Positions 1 through 6,118 of a stretch of 64,000 nucleotides of DNA are shown piece after piece. This DNA comes from Oxalobacteraceae bacterium OTU3CINTB1 (GTDB taxonomy: Bacteria > Pseudomonadota > Gammaproteobacteria > Burkholderiales > Burkholderiaceae_D), in the NCBI GenBank assembly GCA_024123955.1, contig CP099652.1, forward strand, positions 5,766,001 through 5,830,000. The letters run 5' to 3'. Position numbers and translations under genes: made by a program. The notes beneath the pieces were generated by a model that was not told the origin of the DNA, made no database searches, and worked only from the letters and a program-made list of their open reading frames with translations. Each line of letters opens with the position of its first letter. Within the stretch, counting starts at the first letter, position 1.

Positions 1-632
1 GATGCCAGGCCGCCAGTGGCTTCCAGTAGCATCGCGTCGGCGCGCGGGTTCTTGCCGAACAGCCAGAGCTCATCGATAAAAACGCCGATGGCCTTCTTGC
101 CCGATACAGTCTCGCCGTCGGCTGCCACCACCTTGAGGGTGGCGTTCGTCTGCAGGTGCGTGATGGTCCGGATGTGGTCCTGAACCTTCAGTAGCGCGCC
201 CAGCTCGTCGTCGGCGCGAATCATCGCGGCGATCGGCTTGTAGCTGTTGTCGGCGACTTCCTTGGTCGGCGCCAGGACGATGAATTCACCCTCAAGCCGC
301 CAGTTCAGCAGCAGCGCCGTCAACATGATGCCGGCGGCGATCGTACTTTTTCCGTTCTTCTTGCTGATCAAGAGCATGAACTCTTTGATCATGCGGCGGC
401 CAGTGTCGGCGTCATAGGAGCCGAAGATGCCCTCGACGAATTCGCGCACCCAGGGCTTGACCACGTCGCCCATGCGCGGGCTGCCGGGCGCGTCGACCAT
501 GCGCAGTTCGGAGAAGATCGCCCAGGCTAAGGCTGCCTGTTCCGGAAAAAGCGGCGGGCATGGCGTCAGGGTCAGGCCCGCAGCAATGCGCTCCTCCCAG
601 TCAAGGCAGGCGGTAGACCACGAGAAACTCAT
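1..632 (-). CDS. Phage terminase large subunit, C-terminal part beyond window
   Basis: This is the ATPase motor that packages phage DNA into the procapsid. The visible part is the N-terminal 210 residues of an HK97-type large terminase; the rest, including the nuclease domain, lies outside the window. A Walker A-like motif SKKNGKST is near residue 90, and a Walker B-like segment [10 protein letters not shown] is near residue 190. The ATG at 632 overlaps the TGA of the small-subunit gene by four bases, which fixes the start and indicates translational coupling. Family assignment is by motif recognition and by the adjacent small subunit and HNH gene, a typical packaging cluster. Confidence 0.85.
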   Translation of the reverse strand, partial: MSFSWSTACLDWEERIAAGLTLTPCPPLFPEQAALAWAIFSELRMVDAPGSPRMGDVVKPWVREFVEGIFGSYDADTGRRMIKEFMLLISKKNGKSTIAAGIMLTALLLNWRLEGEFIVLAPTKEVADNSYKPIAAMIRADDELGALLKVQDHIRTITHLQTNATLKVVAADGETVSGKKAIGVFIDELWLFGKNPRADAMLLEATGGLA

Positions 633-1105
633 TTCTTACCGCCCACCACCAGGCGGGGCGGCGGTGGCGGTGCGCCAAAGCGGCCTTGGCCCGCGGTCTT
701 GGCGGCGTCCAGCTTGCCATCCTTCTTGCCGCCCTCGCCCAGCTTCTGATGCGTGAAGGGCATCAGCGCCTTGGCCGAGTCGATGCGTTGGCGCATGTCC
801 AGCTCAGGCGCGTTCATAGCGGCGGCAAGGAACTCTTTCGGGTCGACATAGTGCGCGCCGTTCAGCGGGTCGACGTTCTCGTCATCAGGGTCCGTGACTG
901 GCGACTTGGGCGCAGTGGCTGGCGCTGCAGCTGGGGTAACGCGGCGGGCGGCAAGGTATGCGGCGACATCAGGATCTTTAACAAGGCGTGACCCTGCCGC
1001 CGATGCCGTGGTCGCGCTGTATTTCGCCTCGATAGCCGCGTCTTTATTGGAGCGGCCGGCCAAAACGGCATCGGCAAACACCCGCTTTTTGCCTGTTAAA
1101 GCCAT
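629..1105 (-). CDS. Phage terminase small subunit
   Basis: A 158-residue protein that would recognise the packaging site and recruit the large subunit. The N-terminus [17 protein letters not shown] followed by [20 protein letters not shown] is the helix-turn-helix pattern of small terminases. The C-terminal half is Pro/Ala-rich and charged, ending in RLVVGGKK. An in-frame ATG lies 6 bases upstream (1111), but the GAGG ribosome site is 9 bases from the chosen ATG and only 3 from the other. The gene overlaps the large subunit by ATGA. About 245 bases separate it from the upstream zinc-knuckle gene; I see no gene there. Confidence 0.8.
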   Translation of the reverse strand: MALTGKKRVFADAVLAGRSNKDAAIEAKYSATTASAAGSRLVKDPDVAAYLAARRVTPAAAPATAPKSPVTDPDDENVDPLNGAHYVDPKEFLAAAMNAPELDMRQRIDSAKALMPFTHQKLGEGGKKDGKLDAAKTAGQGRFGAPPPPPRLVVGGKK

Positions 1106-1351
1106 TAACATTGTCCTCAGGGGGAAATAAAATCTGCGAATGGGGTACACGCGGTCTAGGCCGGGAAAGGCTCTAGACTTTAGACCCGCCCCACCCTTCC
1201 AATTGGGCTTGAGCACAGCCCTTTAGAGCGATAAAAAAGAAGATTCGATCCTCTGTTGGCACTCAGCGAAGATCGCCACCAAGGGCCGCTAAATAAATCT
1301 GACCCAAATCGCCATCCCCGAACCATTCGCAAGACACCATCAGTTACTGAA

Positions 1352-1552
1352 TCAATCCAGGAACGTGCCGCCCGGTTCAGCCCTGCGGTTGCCCTGCCCT
1401 GCTGCGGTGTGCTTGCAGAAGGTCGCTGTGTGTGTTGTTGCTCCGCAGTACGTGCATCGCAAATGGTTCCGAGCCACGCTGCCACCATAGGTGTGCGGGC
1501 ACAGCTCGACGGGATGGTCGTTGCCGCAGTAGGTGCAGTAAGCGGGACTCAT
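1352..1552 (-). CDS. Small zinc-knuckle protein
   Basis: A 66-residue protein with two short cysteine/histidine clusters: CTYCGNDHPVELCPH near the N-terminus and CTYCGATTHTATFCKH in the second half. The repeated CxYCG...H/C pattern suggests two zinc-binding knuckles that would bind nucleic acid. The ATG at 1552 overlaps the TGA of the HNH endonuclease gene by four bases, so the two are translated together. Similar small zinc proteins sit beside HNH and terminase genes in other tailed phages; the precise role is unknown. The annotation as zinc-binding is inferred from the spacing of Cys and His only. Confidence 0.7.
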   Translation of the reverse strand: MSPAYCTYCGNDHPVELCPHTYGGSVARNHLRCTYCGATTHTATFCKHTAAGQGNRRAEPGGTFLD

Positions 1553-1938
1553 CCCATCATCTCCTCGCGCTGCTTGTCGCGGCTGTGGTGTGTGGCACAT
1601 AACGACTGCCACTTGCTGCTATCCCAGAAGATCACCATGTCGCCTCGATGCGGCACGCTGTGGTCGACCACGGTAGCCATCGGCAGGCCAATGCCCTTGG
1701 ACATACAGGCCATGCCAACCACCACTGCGTCATCGGATTGGGGAATGCCCGCCTCTTTCAGGCAATACACACAGAAGGGATGCTTGACCAGGTAGGCGGC
1801 GCGGGCTTGCTGCCACTTGTAGCCGTAGCCGCGCGCGGTGCTGCTGGTCTTGTCGGCGCGCCATGCGCCAGGTGTCATCGTGGCGATGCGGGCAGGTGCG
1901 GCGGTGATGCGGGGCTTGAGGTTGTGCAGCTTAGCCAT
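1549..1938 (-). CDS. HNH endonuclease next to terminase
   Basis: A 129-residue HNH-family nuclease. A cysteine pair in FCVYCLK around residue 58 and a second half VVDHSVPHRGD followed by SLCATHHSRDK carry the expected HNH residues (DH, then CxxHH). In HK97-like phages such a protein works with the terminase to cut DNA during packaging, and its position upstream of the terminase genes fits that role. A further in-frame ATG lies 18 bases upstream. The start at 1938 was chosen because it overlaps the stop of the preceding small ORF by one base (TGATG). Confidence 0.8.
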   Translation of the reverse strand: MAKLHNLKPRITAAPARIATMTPGAWRADKTSSTARGYGYKWQQARAAYLVKHPFCVYCLKEAGIPQSDDAVVVGMACMSKGIGLPMATVVDHSVPHRGDMVIFWDSSKWQSLCATHHSRDKQREEMMG

Positions 1939-2048
1939 CAGCGCATCGTGCGCCAAGCGGCGCGCAGGGAATAGAACACGCCGAAATCACGACGCATGCC
2001 GTAGTAGTTGAGCCAGAAGCGGGCGATCCATCCGTTGCGCTTCATCAT
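1938..2048 (-). CDS. Small 36-residue ORF in the packaging cluster
   Basis: A short ORF encoding MMKRNGWIARFWLNYYGMRRDF and a further 14 residues, basic and aromatic, unrecognised. Support is positional: its stop overlaps the HNH start by one base and its start lies two bases downstream of the stop of the preceding tiny ORF, with GGGATG as a weak ribosome site. It could be a real micro-protein or simply a coupling ORF that keeps ribosomes moving to the HNH gene. Confidence 0.45.
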   Translation of the reverse strand: MMKRNGWIARFWLNYYGMRRDFGVFYSLRAAWRTMR

Positions 2049-2050
2049 GG

Positions 2051-2167
2051 TCACATCCCCATCTTGGTTGATCCAGGCCCGCGCACCTGGCGCTGCGCGA
2101 TGTCGCGCTGCATGCCGAGGAGTTGCATGGCGATGGATACCCAGCGGTCGTAGTCGGCGGCGCTCAC
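2051..2167 (-). CDS. Small 38-residue ORF with GTG start
   Basis: Encodes 38 residues beginning MSAADYDRWVSIAMQLLGMQ, with an amphipathic helix-like pattern. The GTG start overlaps the TGA of the upstream ORF (GTGA), and its own stop precedes the next ATG by two bases. No family is recognised. The tight overlap on both sides is the only evidence; comparison with related prophages would decide whether it is conserved. Confidence 0.4.
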   Translation of the reverse strand: MSAADYDRWVSIAMQLLGMQRDIAQRQVRGPGSTKMGM

Positions 2168-2277
2168 GATTTACCCAGCCGGTACAGGTAGGCGCGCGCT
2201 GGCGCGGACGGCGTCGATTGGATCGGCGCAGGGCGATCAACGCCCCACACGATCAGGATTGCGGCGCGCAGACTCAT
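2164..2277 (-). CDS. Small 37-residue ORF with N-terminal hydrophobic stretch
   Basis: Encodes 37 residues starting MSLRAAILIVWGVDRPAPIQ. The first dozen residues are hydrophobic enough for a short membrane or signal-like segment, and the remainder is polar. The ATG is one base after the stop of the upstream membrane-protein ORF, and its stop overlaps the next GTG start. No family is recognised. A spanin-like or holin-accessory role is possible given the membrane-protein neighbour, but there is no lipobox and the idea is speculative. Confidence 0.4.
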   Translation of the reverse strand: MSLRAAILIVWGVDRPAPIQSTPSAPARAYLYRLGKS

Positions 2278-2278
2278 A

Positions 2279-2419
2279 TCAGCCCACCAGCGAGCGAAGC
2301 GTCGGCATTGCCAGCGCCAACAGCCACGGCAGGCCGTAGATGGCAGCAGTCGCGGCGGTGGCGCCAATGACGCCGCCCGCGACGAACACGCCGATGATGG
2401 CCGATCCGATATCACCCAT
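2279..2419 (-). CDS. Small membrane protein, possible holin
   Basis: Encodes 46 residues from MGDIGSAIIGVFVAGGVIG. Two hydrophobic segments (about residues 4-24 and 28-38) separated by a short turn suggest a one- or two-pass inner-membrane protein. Small membrane proteins beside packaging genes are often holins, but no lysin gene is visible nearby, so function stays open. The ATG at 2419 was preferred to upstream alternatives because the hydrophobic region begins directly after it; the ribosome site (GGGTG) is weak. Confidence 0.45.
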   Translation of the reverse strand: MGDIGSAIIGVFVAGGVIGATAATAAIYGLPWLLALAMPTLRSLVG

Positions 2420-2512
2420 AATGTGCACCCAAAATAATAAAGACGTCGATGAATTGAGATGCACAAGGCCGCCCTTTACAGTGCGACCCATTCCTATCGG
2501 AATTGTGCTTAG

Positions 2513-2845
2513 TTGGGATATCCCACTCTGTTAGACTTAATTAGTCGAGGTGACTCATTTCAGTCGTGCATTTATCACATGAATTTTGACGCGAACACAC
2601 GAGCCCAACTACGCCATGTCGGAGCGCTCTCAATAAATAGCGAGGGCGATGAGGTTCTAATCGGCCTTACGTTGGCCGAGTCCGAATTCATCATGGATCG
2701 AGCGAACGCACCAAGTTCCGATTGGCTCCAACGTGCGACGGCCGAACAGCGCCTTCATATGGAGTTGACCAAAAGGCATCGTGTAGCGTTATGTGCGCAT
2801 CTTTTGGCAACACAGAAGACTTCCGCCGGATGGAACATCGAATAA
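2513..2845 (+). CDS. Hypothetical protein, prophage
   Basis: An open frame of 110 codons opposite to the packaging block. The C-terminal two thirds (LSINSEGDEVLIGLTLAESE, then a polar helix-rich tail) look like a small globular protein. The longest version starts with TTG at 2513, directly after an in-frame stop; an ATG at 2579 would give 88 residues. Neither has a convincing ribosome site. Base composition is lower in GC than the neighbouring late genes, as expected for an accessory gene. I do not recognise a family. Confidence 0.4.
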   Translation: MGYPTLLDLISRGDSFQSCIYHMNFDANTRAQLRHVGALSINSEGDEVLIGLTLAESEFIMDRANAPSSDWLQRATAEQRLHMELTKRHRVALCAHLLATQKTSAGWNIE

Positions 2846-2873
2846 AAAAGCCGCCCAGCAAGCGCGAGGCGGC
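2844..2873 (-). terminator. Intrinsic terminator behind the tRNA-like gene
   Basis: On the minus strand a GCCGCC/GGCGGC stem is followed directly by six T residues. It lies 32 bases downstream of the CCA end of the tRNA-like gene, as expected for a terminator of that small RNA transcript. Confidence 0.7.
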
Positions 2874-2905
2874 GAACGTCCGCTTGGTAGCGGGACGGGA
2901 GACGC

Positions 2906-3022
2906 TGGTGCAGATGGCAGGGATCGAACCCGCGATTTCCCGGCTTTAACCCCGGGCGCCTTGCCACGGCCGGTCGCATCCGTTGATAGAACGCGGTTAC
3001 TCCGACCCTCGGCCACATCTGC
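2906..3022 (-). tRNA. Non-canonical tRNA-like gene with a 50-base D-loop
   Basis: On the minus strand GCAGATG pairs perfectly with CATCTGC, followed by discriminator A and an encoded CCA. The T arm GCGGG-TTCGATC-CCTGC is textbook. Before it an anticodon-like arm has a perfect five-pair stem (CCCGG/CCGGG) and an eight-base loop GGTTAAAG, which would place TAA (Leu) after T33. The D stem reads GCC/GGC with a GTGGCAA element, but its loop is 50 bases because of an extra helical insertion closed by GGTCG/CGACC. Total length with CCA is 117 bases. It has its own downstream terminator. It may be a divergent Leu(UAA)-type phage tRNA, a suppressor-like tRNA, a decayed hybrid, or a tRNA mimic. Confidence 0.5.
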
Positions 3023-3130
3023 AAACTGGAGCGGCGCCCGGGATCTCCCAGGCCTGAACCGCGATGCTGCTTGCCGCCCCGACGGTCTCATCCTCTGCCG
3101 AAGCATCGGGATTAACGCAGGTACAGCGAA

Positions 3131-3316
3131 TTATTGTGGCGGCCGGTGCCGTGCGTCTCCGGCTTGGTAGTCCTGCGTATTCACCACATCAGGTGGGCAC
3201 TGGCGCACCGGGCGCCCAGCTAGCCATCTAAGGCCTACCAATACCCCCTGATGTAGCGCCTCTTGCGAGGCGCCGCCTACAGCGTTGGCGGCGATCAGTT
3301 CGGCTTGCGCCAGCAC
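3131..3316 (-). CDS. Hypothetical small protein, doubtful
   Basis: A 61-codon frame from a GTG (MLAQAELIAANAVGGASQEA) ending in a polar tail. An upstream frame in another phase runs into its start, so it could be translationally coupled. There is no clear ribosome site and no recognisable family. The rest of the 3023-3430 stretch on this strand contains GC-rich stem-loops upstream of the tRNA-like gene and no better coding candidate. Annotated at low confidence. Confidence 0.3.
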   Translation of the reverse strand: MLAQAELIAANAVGGASQEALHQGVLVGLRWLAGRPVRQCPPDVVNTQDYQAGDARHRPPQ

Positions 3317-3438
3317 GCCCGCAGGCGCCCGATTGGGTGACAGTTCAATAGTCCGGCTGGAGCTACTTCATGGCGCACCTCCGTTGCTGGCGGCGCGGTG
3401 TACTCACGCGGCCGGCCAGTTCCTCTATAAGCAAAAAT

Positions 3439-3480
3439 GTTTATATTTATCTTGTAAACATAAGCATTTTTGTTTATACT
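3439..3480 (+). promoter_or_regulatory. hicAB promoter with three TGTTTA-type half sites
   Basis: TGTTTA occurs at 3439 and 3471 and its complement TAAACA at 3455, so the half sites are spaced exactly 16 bases apart. A promoter overlaps them: -35 TTGTAA at 3453 and -10 TATACT at 3475 with 16 bases between. This is the expected layout for autorepression by the HicB antitoxin with its DNA-binding domain; that HicB is the ligand is inference. Confidence 0.6.
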
Positions 3481-3510
3481 GATCACATCGAAACAACGAA
3501 AGGAGGTGTG

Positions 3511-3687
3511 GTGAAACAGAGTGAGTTTGTAAGGTGGCTCAGGCAGAACGGGGCGACATTCAAGGAAGGCACGAACCACTTGAAGGTCTATCTGAACGGC
3601 GAACAGTCCATCCTTCCGAGACACCCTAGCAAGGAACTTAAAACGGGAATTGTCGAAGGCGTCAAGAAAGCCCTCAAACTTAAATAG
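3511..3687 (+). CDS. hicA: HicA-type mRNA interferase toxin
   Basis: A 58-residue HicA toxin, which cleaves mRNA when its partner is lost. The fold is a small double-stranded-RNA-binding-like domain; the conserved histidine lies in GTNHLKVY and is followed by the typical LPRHPSKELKTG segment. The usual family length is about 60 residues. A GTG at 3511 was chosen because AGGAGG lies just upstream; a second GTG sits three bases earlier. The antitoxin gene follows 47 bases downstream in the same direction, the standard hicAB order. Confidence 0.88.
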   Translation: MKQSEFVRWLRQNGATFKEGTNHLKVYLNGEQSILPRHPSKELKTGIVEGVKKALKLK

Positions 3688-3734
3688 GATGGCCCCGCAA
3701 GGGGCTTTCCGTCTCACCGCACCTCAAGGAAACC

Positions 3735-4148
3735 ATGAAATATCCAGCTACCTTTGCACCCGAAACCGGCGGCTTCGTCGTTACCTTCCGCGATATCCCG
3801 GAGGCGCTCACGCAGGGCGATACCGAGCAGGAAGCGCTCGACATGGCGCGCGATGCGCTGATCACGGCGATGGATTTCTACTTCGAGGACCGTCGGCCTG
3901 TGCCGGCGCCGTCGAAGCCGAAGCCAGGCGAGCGGCTGATCACCTTGCCGACCGGCCTGTGCGCGAAAGTCCTGCTGCTCAACGAGATGCTGGCGCAGAA
4001 GGTCATCCCCGCCGAACTGGCGCGCCGCATGGGCGTGAAGCCCCAGGAGGTGACGCGCATTCTCGACCTGAGCCACTCGACCAAGATCGACACCGTCGCG
4101 GCGGCGCTGTCAGCGCTGGGTCGCGAACTGGTGCTGTCGGTGGCCTGA
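3735..4148 (+). CDS. hicB: HicB-type antitoxin with C-terminal helix-turn-helix
   Basis: A 137-residue antitoxin that binds and neutralises HicA and represses the operon. The N-terminal half (MKYPATFAPETGGFVVTF, then DIPEALTQGDTEQEALDMA) is the partial-RNase-H HicB fold. The C-terminal half has a helix-turn-helix (LARRMGVKPQEVTRILDLSH, residues about 95-115) that would bind the repeated half sites upstream of hicA. Its ATG follows an AAGGAAACC ribosome site. It forms one module with hicA and would act as a prophage maintenance or phage-exclusion element. Confidence 0.9.
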   Translation: MKYPATFAPETGGFVVTFRDIPEALTQGDTEQEALDMARDALITAMDFYFEDRRPVPAPSKPKPGERLITLPTGLCAKVLLLNEMLAQKVIPAELARRMGVKPQEVTRILDLSHSTKIDTVAAALSALGRELVLSVA

Positions 4149-4151
4149 CGC

Positions 4152-4310
4152 CTACTCGTCGTCGCGGTCGGGTAGTCGATTCTGCGGCAGCATGAACCAG
4201 CCTAGCTGGAGCCGGATCTCGTCCGACGTAGGCGGCGGGTCGTCTGACCGCGTGCGCGAGTCCATGTAGTCGCGGATGAGCTGCTTGCTGGGTGGGATGG
4301 TGCTGGGCAT
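4152..4310 (-). CDS. Small 52-residue prophage protein
   Basis: Encodes 52 residues: MPSTIPPSKQLIRDYMDSRT, then a Pro/Asp-rich linker, then TSDEIRLQLGWFMLPQNR and an acidic end. A good GAGG ribosome site sits six bases before the ATG, which supports a real gene despite its size. The middle helix and the LGWF motif suggest a small regulatory or adaptor protein; I do not recognise the family. It runs opposite to hicB, which ends three bases away. An intrinsic hairpin lies in its presumed leader. Confidence 0.55.
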   Translation of the reverse strand: MPSTIPPSKQLIRDYMDSRTRSDDPPPTSDEIRLQLGWFMLPQNRLPDRDDE

Positions 4311-4340
4311 GGCAGCCTCGCGACAATGGCGCCGGAATAG

Positions 4341-4363
4341 AAAAAGCCACCTCTAGGGTGGCT
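4341..4363 (-). terminator. Terminator or attenuator hairpin upstream of the 52-residue ORF
   Basis: On the minus strand AGCCACC and GGTGGCT form a seven-pair stem followed by a run of four to five T. It lies 31 bases before the start of the downstream small gene with no other minus-strand gene to its right, so it would act as an attenuator in that leader or insulate it from read-through. Confidence 0.5.
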
Positions 4364-4460
4364 TGCTCCCGCGACAATCGGTGCGCGGTGAACTTAATTC
4401 AAGGCGAACGGAGTTTGCCTGTGCTTGAATGATACCAGCATTTCTCCGAAACGCAAGCGA

Positions 4461-4585
4461 TGTGATGTAGATCACATTGAAATTGTGCACTTCACGCATA
4501 GGGCTATGAAAAAGCCAGCTTCATGTGACGCACATCACAAACTCCGACTGAAATCATTGGACAATTATCCTGATATGGATATAAT
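4461..4585 (+). promoter_or_regulatory. higBA promoter with two CRP-like palindromes
   Basis: Two TGTGA-N6-TCACA palindromes lie at 4461-4476 and 4524-4539, centres 63 bases apart. The first has TGTGATGTAGATCACA, nearly the ideal cAMP-receptor-protein site. A strong promoter follows: TTGGAC at 4557, 17 bases, TATAAT at 4580. Transcription would start near 4592, which puts the closer palindrome about 61 bases upstream, the classical class I activator position. This fills most of the 302-base gap between 4311 and 4612. Which CRP/FNR-family protein binds is not known. Confidence 0.65.
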
Positions 4586-4612
4586 CGGTGAATCGAATTT
4601 GATCAACGCCCA

Positions 4613-4948
4613 ATGAAAAAATTAGCTTTTGTGGGAGATAGCCTGAAGCAAATCCGCAATTTTGCTGGCGACGCAATGCAGGATGTCGGTTTCCAACTTC
4701 ACAAGGTCCAGATTGGCGAACAGCCTGACGACTTCAAACCGATGCCGACCATTGGGACCGGTGTTGAAGAGCTTAGGGTTTGGGATGAGTCAGGAACATA
4801 CCGGGTTGTTTATACAGCAAGGTTCCAAGACACAGTATTTGTACTTCATGCATTTCAGAAAAAGACCGAGCAAACAGCGCAGTCCGATATTGATTTAGCG
4901 AAGAAACGCTATAAACAAGTAAAGGAAGAGCAAAATGGAAAAAATTGA
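4613..4948 (+). CDS. HigB-like (Gp49 family) toxin
   Basis: A 111-residue RelE/ParE-superfamily toxin of the phage-derived Gp49/HigB type. These cleave ribosome-bound mRNA. The features are the N-terminal MKKLAFVGDSLKQIRNF, the core VEELRVWDESGTYRVVYTAR, then FVLHAFQKKTEQT, which carries the basic active-site surface. The lysine-rich C-terminal helix is typical. The gene precedes and overlaps its antitoxin by 14 bases, the reversed toxin-first order of hig operons. The ATG at 4613 has only a poor ribosome site. Its AT-rich composition contrasts with the flanking phage genes. Confidence 0.85.
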   Translation: MKKLAFVGDSLKQIRNFAGDAMQDVGFQLHKVQIGEQPDDFKPMPTIGTGVEELRVWDESGTYRVVYTARFQDTVFVLHAFQKKTEQTAQSDIDLAKKRYKQVKEEQNGKN

Positions 4949-5225
4949 AACTTTCGACAATGTGTGGGATGCCCTCGCAGACACCCCAGCCGAAGCTGCG
5001 AATCTGCAAGCTCGTGGCGAATTGATTCTATTGGTCACTAAGTTTATTCGTGACAAGGGTTGGAAACAGGCTGAGGCTGCGGAGCACTGTGGCGTTACTC
5101 AGCCTCGCATGAACGACCTCCTGCGGGGTCGAGTGTCGCGCTTTTCGATAGATGCACTGGTGAACATCGTTTCTGCCTTGGGTATGCGTGTACATTTCGA
5201 CATCGAAGAATTAGAAGCGGCGTAG
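4935..5225 (+). CDS. HigA-like XRE antitoxin
   Basis: A 96-residue antitoxin and repressor with a Cro/CI helix-turn-helix at about residues 35-80 (WKQAEAAEHCGVTQPRMNDL, then SIDALVNIVSALGM). It should bind the HigB toxin through its terminal regions and repress the shared promoter. It starts inside the toxin gene behind AAGGAAGAG, a good ribosome site. A strong terminator follows, so the pair forms a closed two-gene unit within the prophage. Confidence 0.88.
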   Translation: MEKIETFDNVWDALADTPAEAANLQARGELILLVTKFIRDKGWKQAEAAEHCGVTQPRMNDLLRGRVSRFSIDALVNIVSALGMRVHFDIEELEAA

Positions 5226-5253
5226 TACGATTTCTTACTTCCGGCGATTAATG

Positions 5254-5282
5254 AGCCCGCTTCCATTGGCAGCGGGCTTTTG
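5254..5282 (+). terminator. Intrinsic terminator of the higBA unit
   Basis: AGCCCGCT at 5254 pairs with AGCGGGCT at 5271 around a nine-base loop and is followed by TTTTG. It lies about 30 bases after the antitoxin stop and separates the module from the convergent leftward early operon. Confidence 0.8.
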
Positions 5283-5309
5283 TATTAGCGAGACAGTTTT
5301 GCGGGCCGG

Positions 5310-5843
5310 CTAAAACAACAGCGCCGTGCAAATATTTCTCCGCAGCTTCGTGGCAAGTTCGGCTCGCGCTTCAGCCGCCACATCCACCAGCGACGCATTC
5401 GGGAAGCGCCAGACGCTGGCCAGGCTGCAGGCGCGGTAGATCGCCCACACGTGCAGGCGCGGCATACTGTCGATCACCGCGTTGGTGGCCTGGGCGATCC
5501 GGATGTCATTCGCCTGCTGGGCCTCGTGCAGGTCGACCCCGTGGGCGTCACCCTCGCCGCATAGGCCGCGCATGGTCTTGGCGCCCAGGTCGCGGTCGCT
5601 GTCGCCGGCCATCCAGTTCTTCCACAACTCTAGGCACAGGTCGACTGGATCCGGCTTCGTCCACGGGTCCACGCGCAGCACCGGCGCGGCGGCCGTCTGC
5701 GCGCGCGCGGCCGGCGCCGGCTGCTCTTCGACGAACGTGACGTCCGGCAGTCTGGTGGTGGCGCCGCGCCAGCCGAGCGTCAGCTTCTCGCGCTTCCTCT
5801 CGGTGGCGCCGATCACCCCCAGCAGCTCGCGATTATTGTCCAT
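5310..5843 (-). CDS. Hypothetical prophage protein, early operon end
   Basis: A 177-residue protein of unknown function. The first 60 residues are a basic, proline/alanine-rich region. A helical domain follows (VDLCLELWKNWMAGDSDRDL near the middle, then a segment with LHVWAIYRACSLASVWRF). The position at the end of a leftward early operon is where lambdoid phages carry late regulators of the Q type, but I cannot find a diagnostic motif, so no function is assigned. Its start overlaps the end of the small membrane protein by 11 bases. Confidence 0.6.
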   Translation of the reverse strand: MDNNRELLGVIGATERKREKLTLGWRGATTRLPDVTFVEEQPAPAARAQTAAAPVLRVDPWTKPDPVDLCLELWKNWMAGDSDRDLGAKTMRGLCGEGDAHGVDLHEAQQANDIRIAQATNAVIDSMPRLHVWAIYRACSLASVWRFPNASLVDVAAEARAELATKLRRNICTALLF

Positions 5844-6054
5844 TGCGCGGCTCCTTCGGCCAGATCGGGCAGGTCCAGGTGAGCACCGCCAGCCCGACGG
5901 AATACAACAGGCAGAATGCCTGCGACATGCCGCGCTCCAGCATGTCGTAGCCGGCGTACCAGCCGATGATCAGCGGGATGACAAAGGCGGTCGCTGTGCA
6001 GTTTGCCCTCTTCGACGGCCGCAGTTGCTGCAGGTGTTTAAATTCTCGGTTCAT
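5833..6054 (-). CDS. Small membrane protein, prophage early operon
   Basis: A 73-residue protein with a basic N-terminus (MNREFKHLQQLRPSKRANC) and two predicted membrane segments at about residues 21-38 and 46-64. Tryptophan, proline and charged residues close the C-terminus. It overlaps the following gene by 11 bases and lies 64 bases after the preceding one. No family is recognised; small membrane proteins in early phage operons are often superinfection-exclusion factors, which is only a possibility here. Confidence 0.55.
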   Translation of the reverse strand: MNREFKHLQQLRPSKRANCTATAFVIPLIIGWYAGYDMLERGMSQAFCLLYSVGLAVLTWTCPIWPKEPRNGQ

Positions 6055-6118
6055 CGTTTGCTGCTCCCTGGTTTTCGTTTGGTGGTGCTGGGCGCTGTGC
6101 CGCGCCTGGTGCTGATGT

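Noticed and set aside
3024..3080. Possible second tRNA upstream of the tRNA-like gene (GGGGCGG/CCGCTCC ends)
   Set aside because: Only 39 bases lie between the acceptor-like arms and no T arm or anticodon arm can be formed.
4425..4616. 63-codon rightward frame upstream of the HigB-like gene
   Set aside because: It covers the two CRP-like palindromes and the promoter, lacks a ribosome site and has no protein-like composition.
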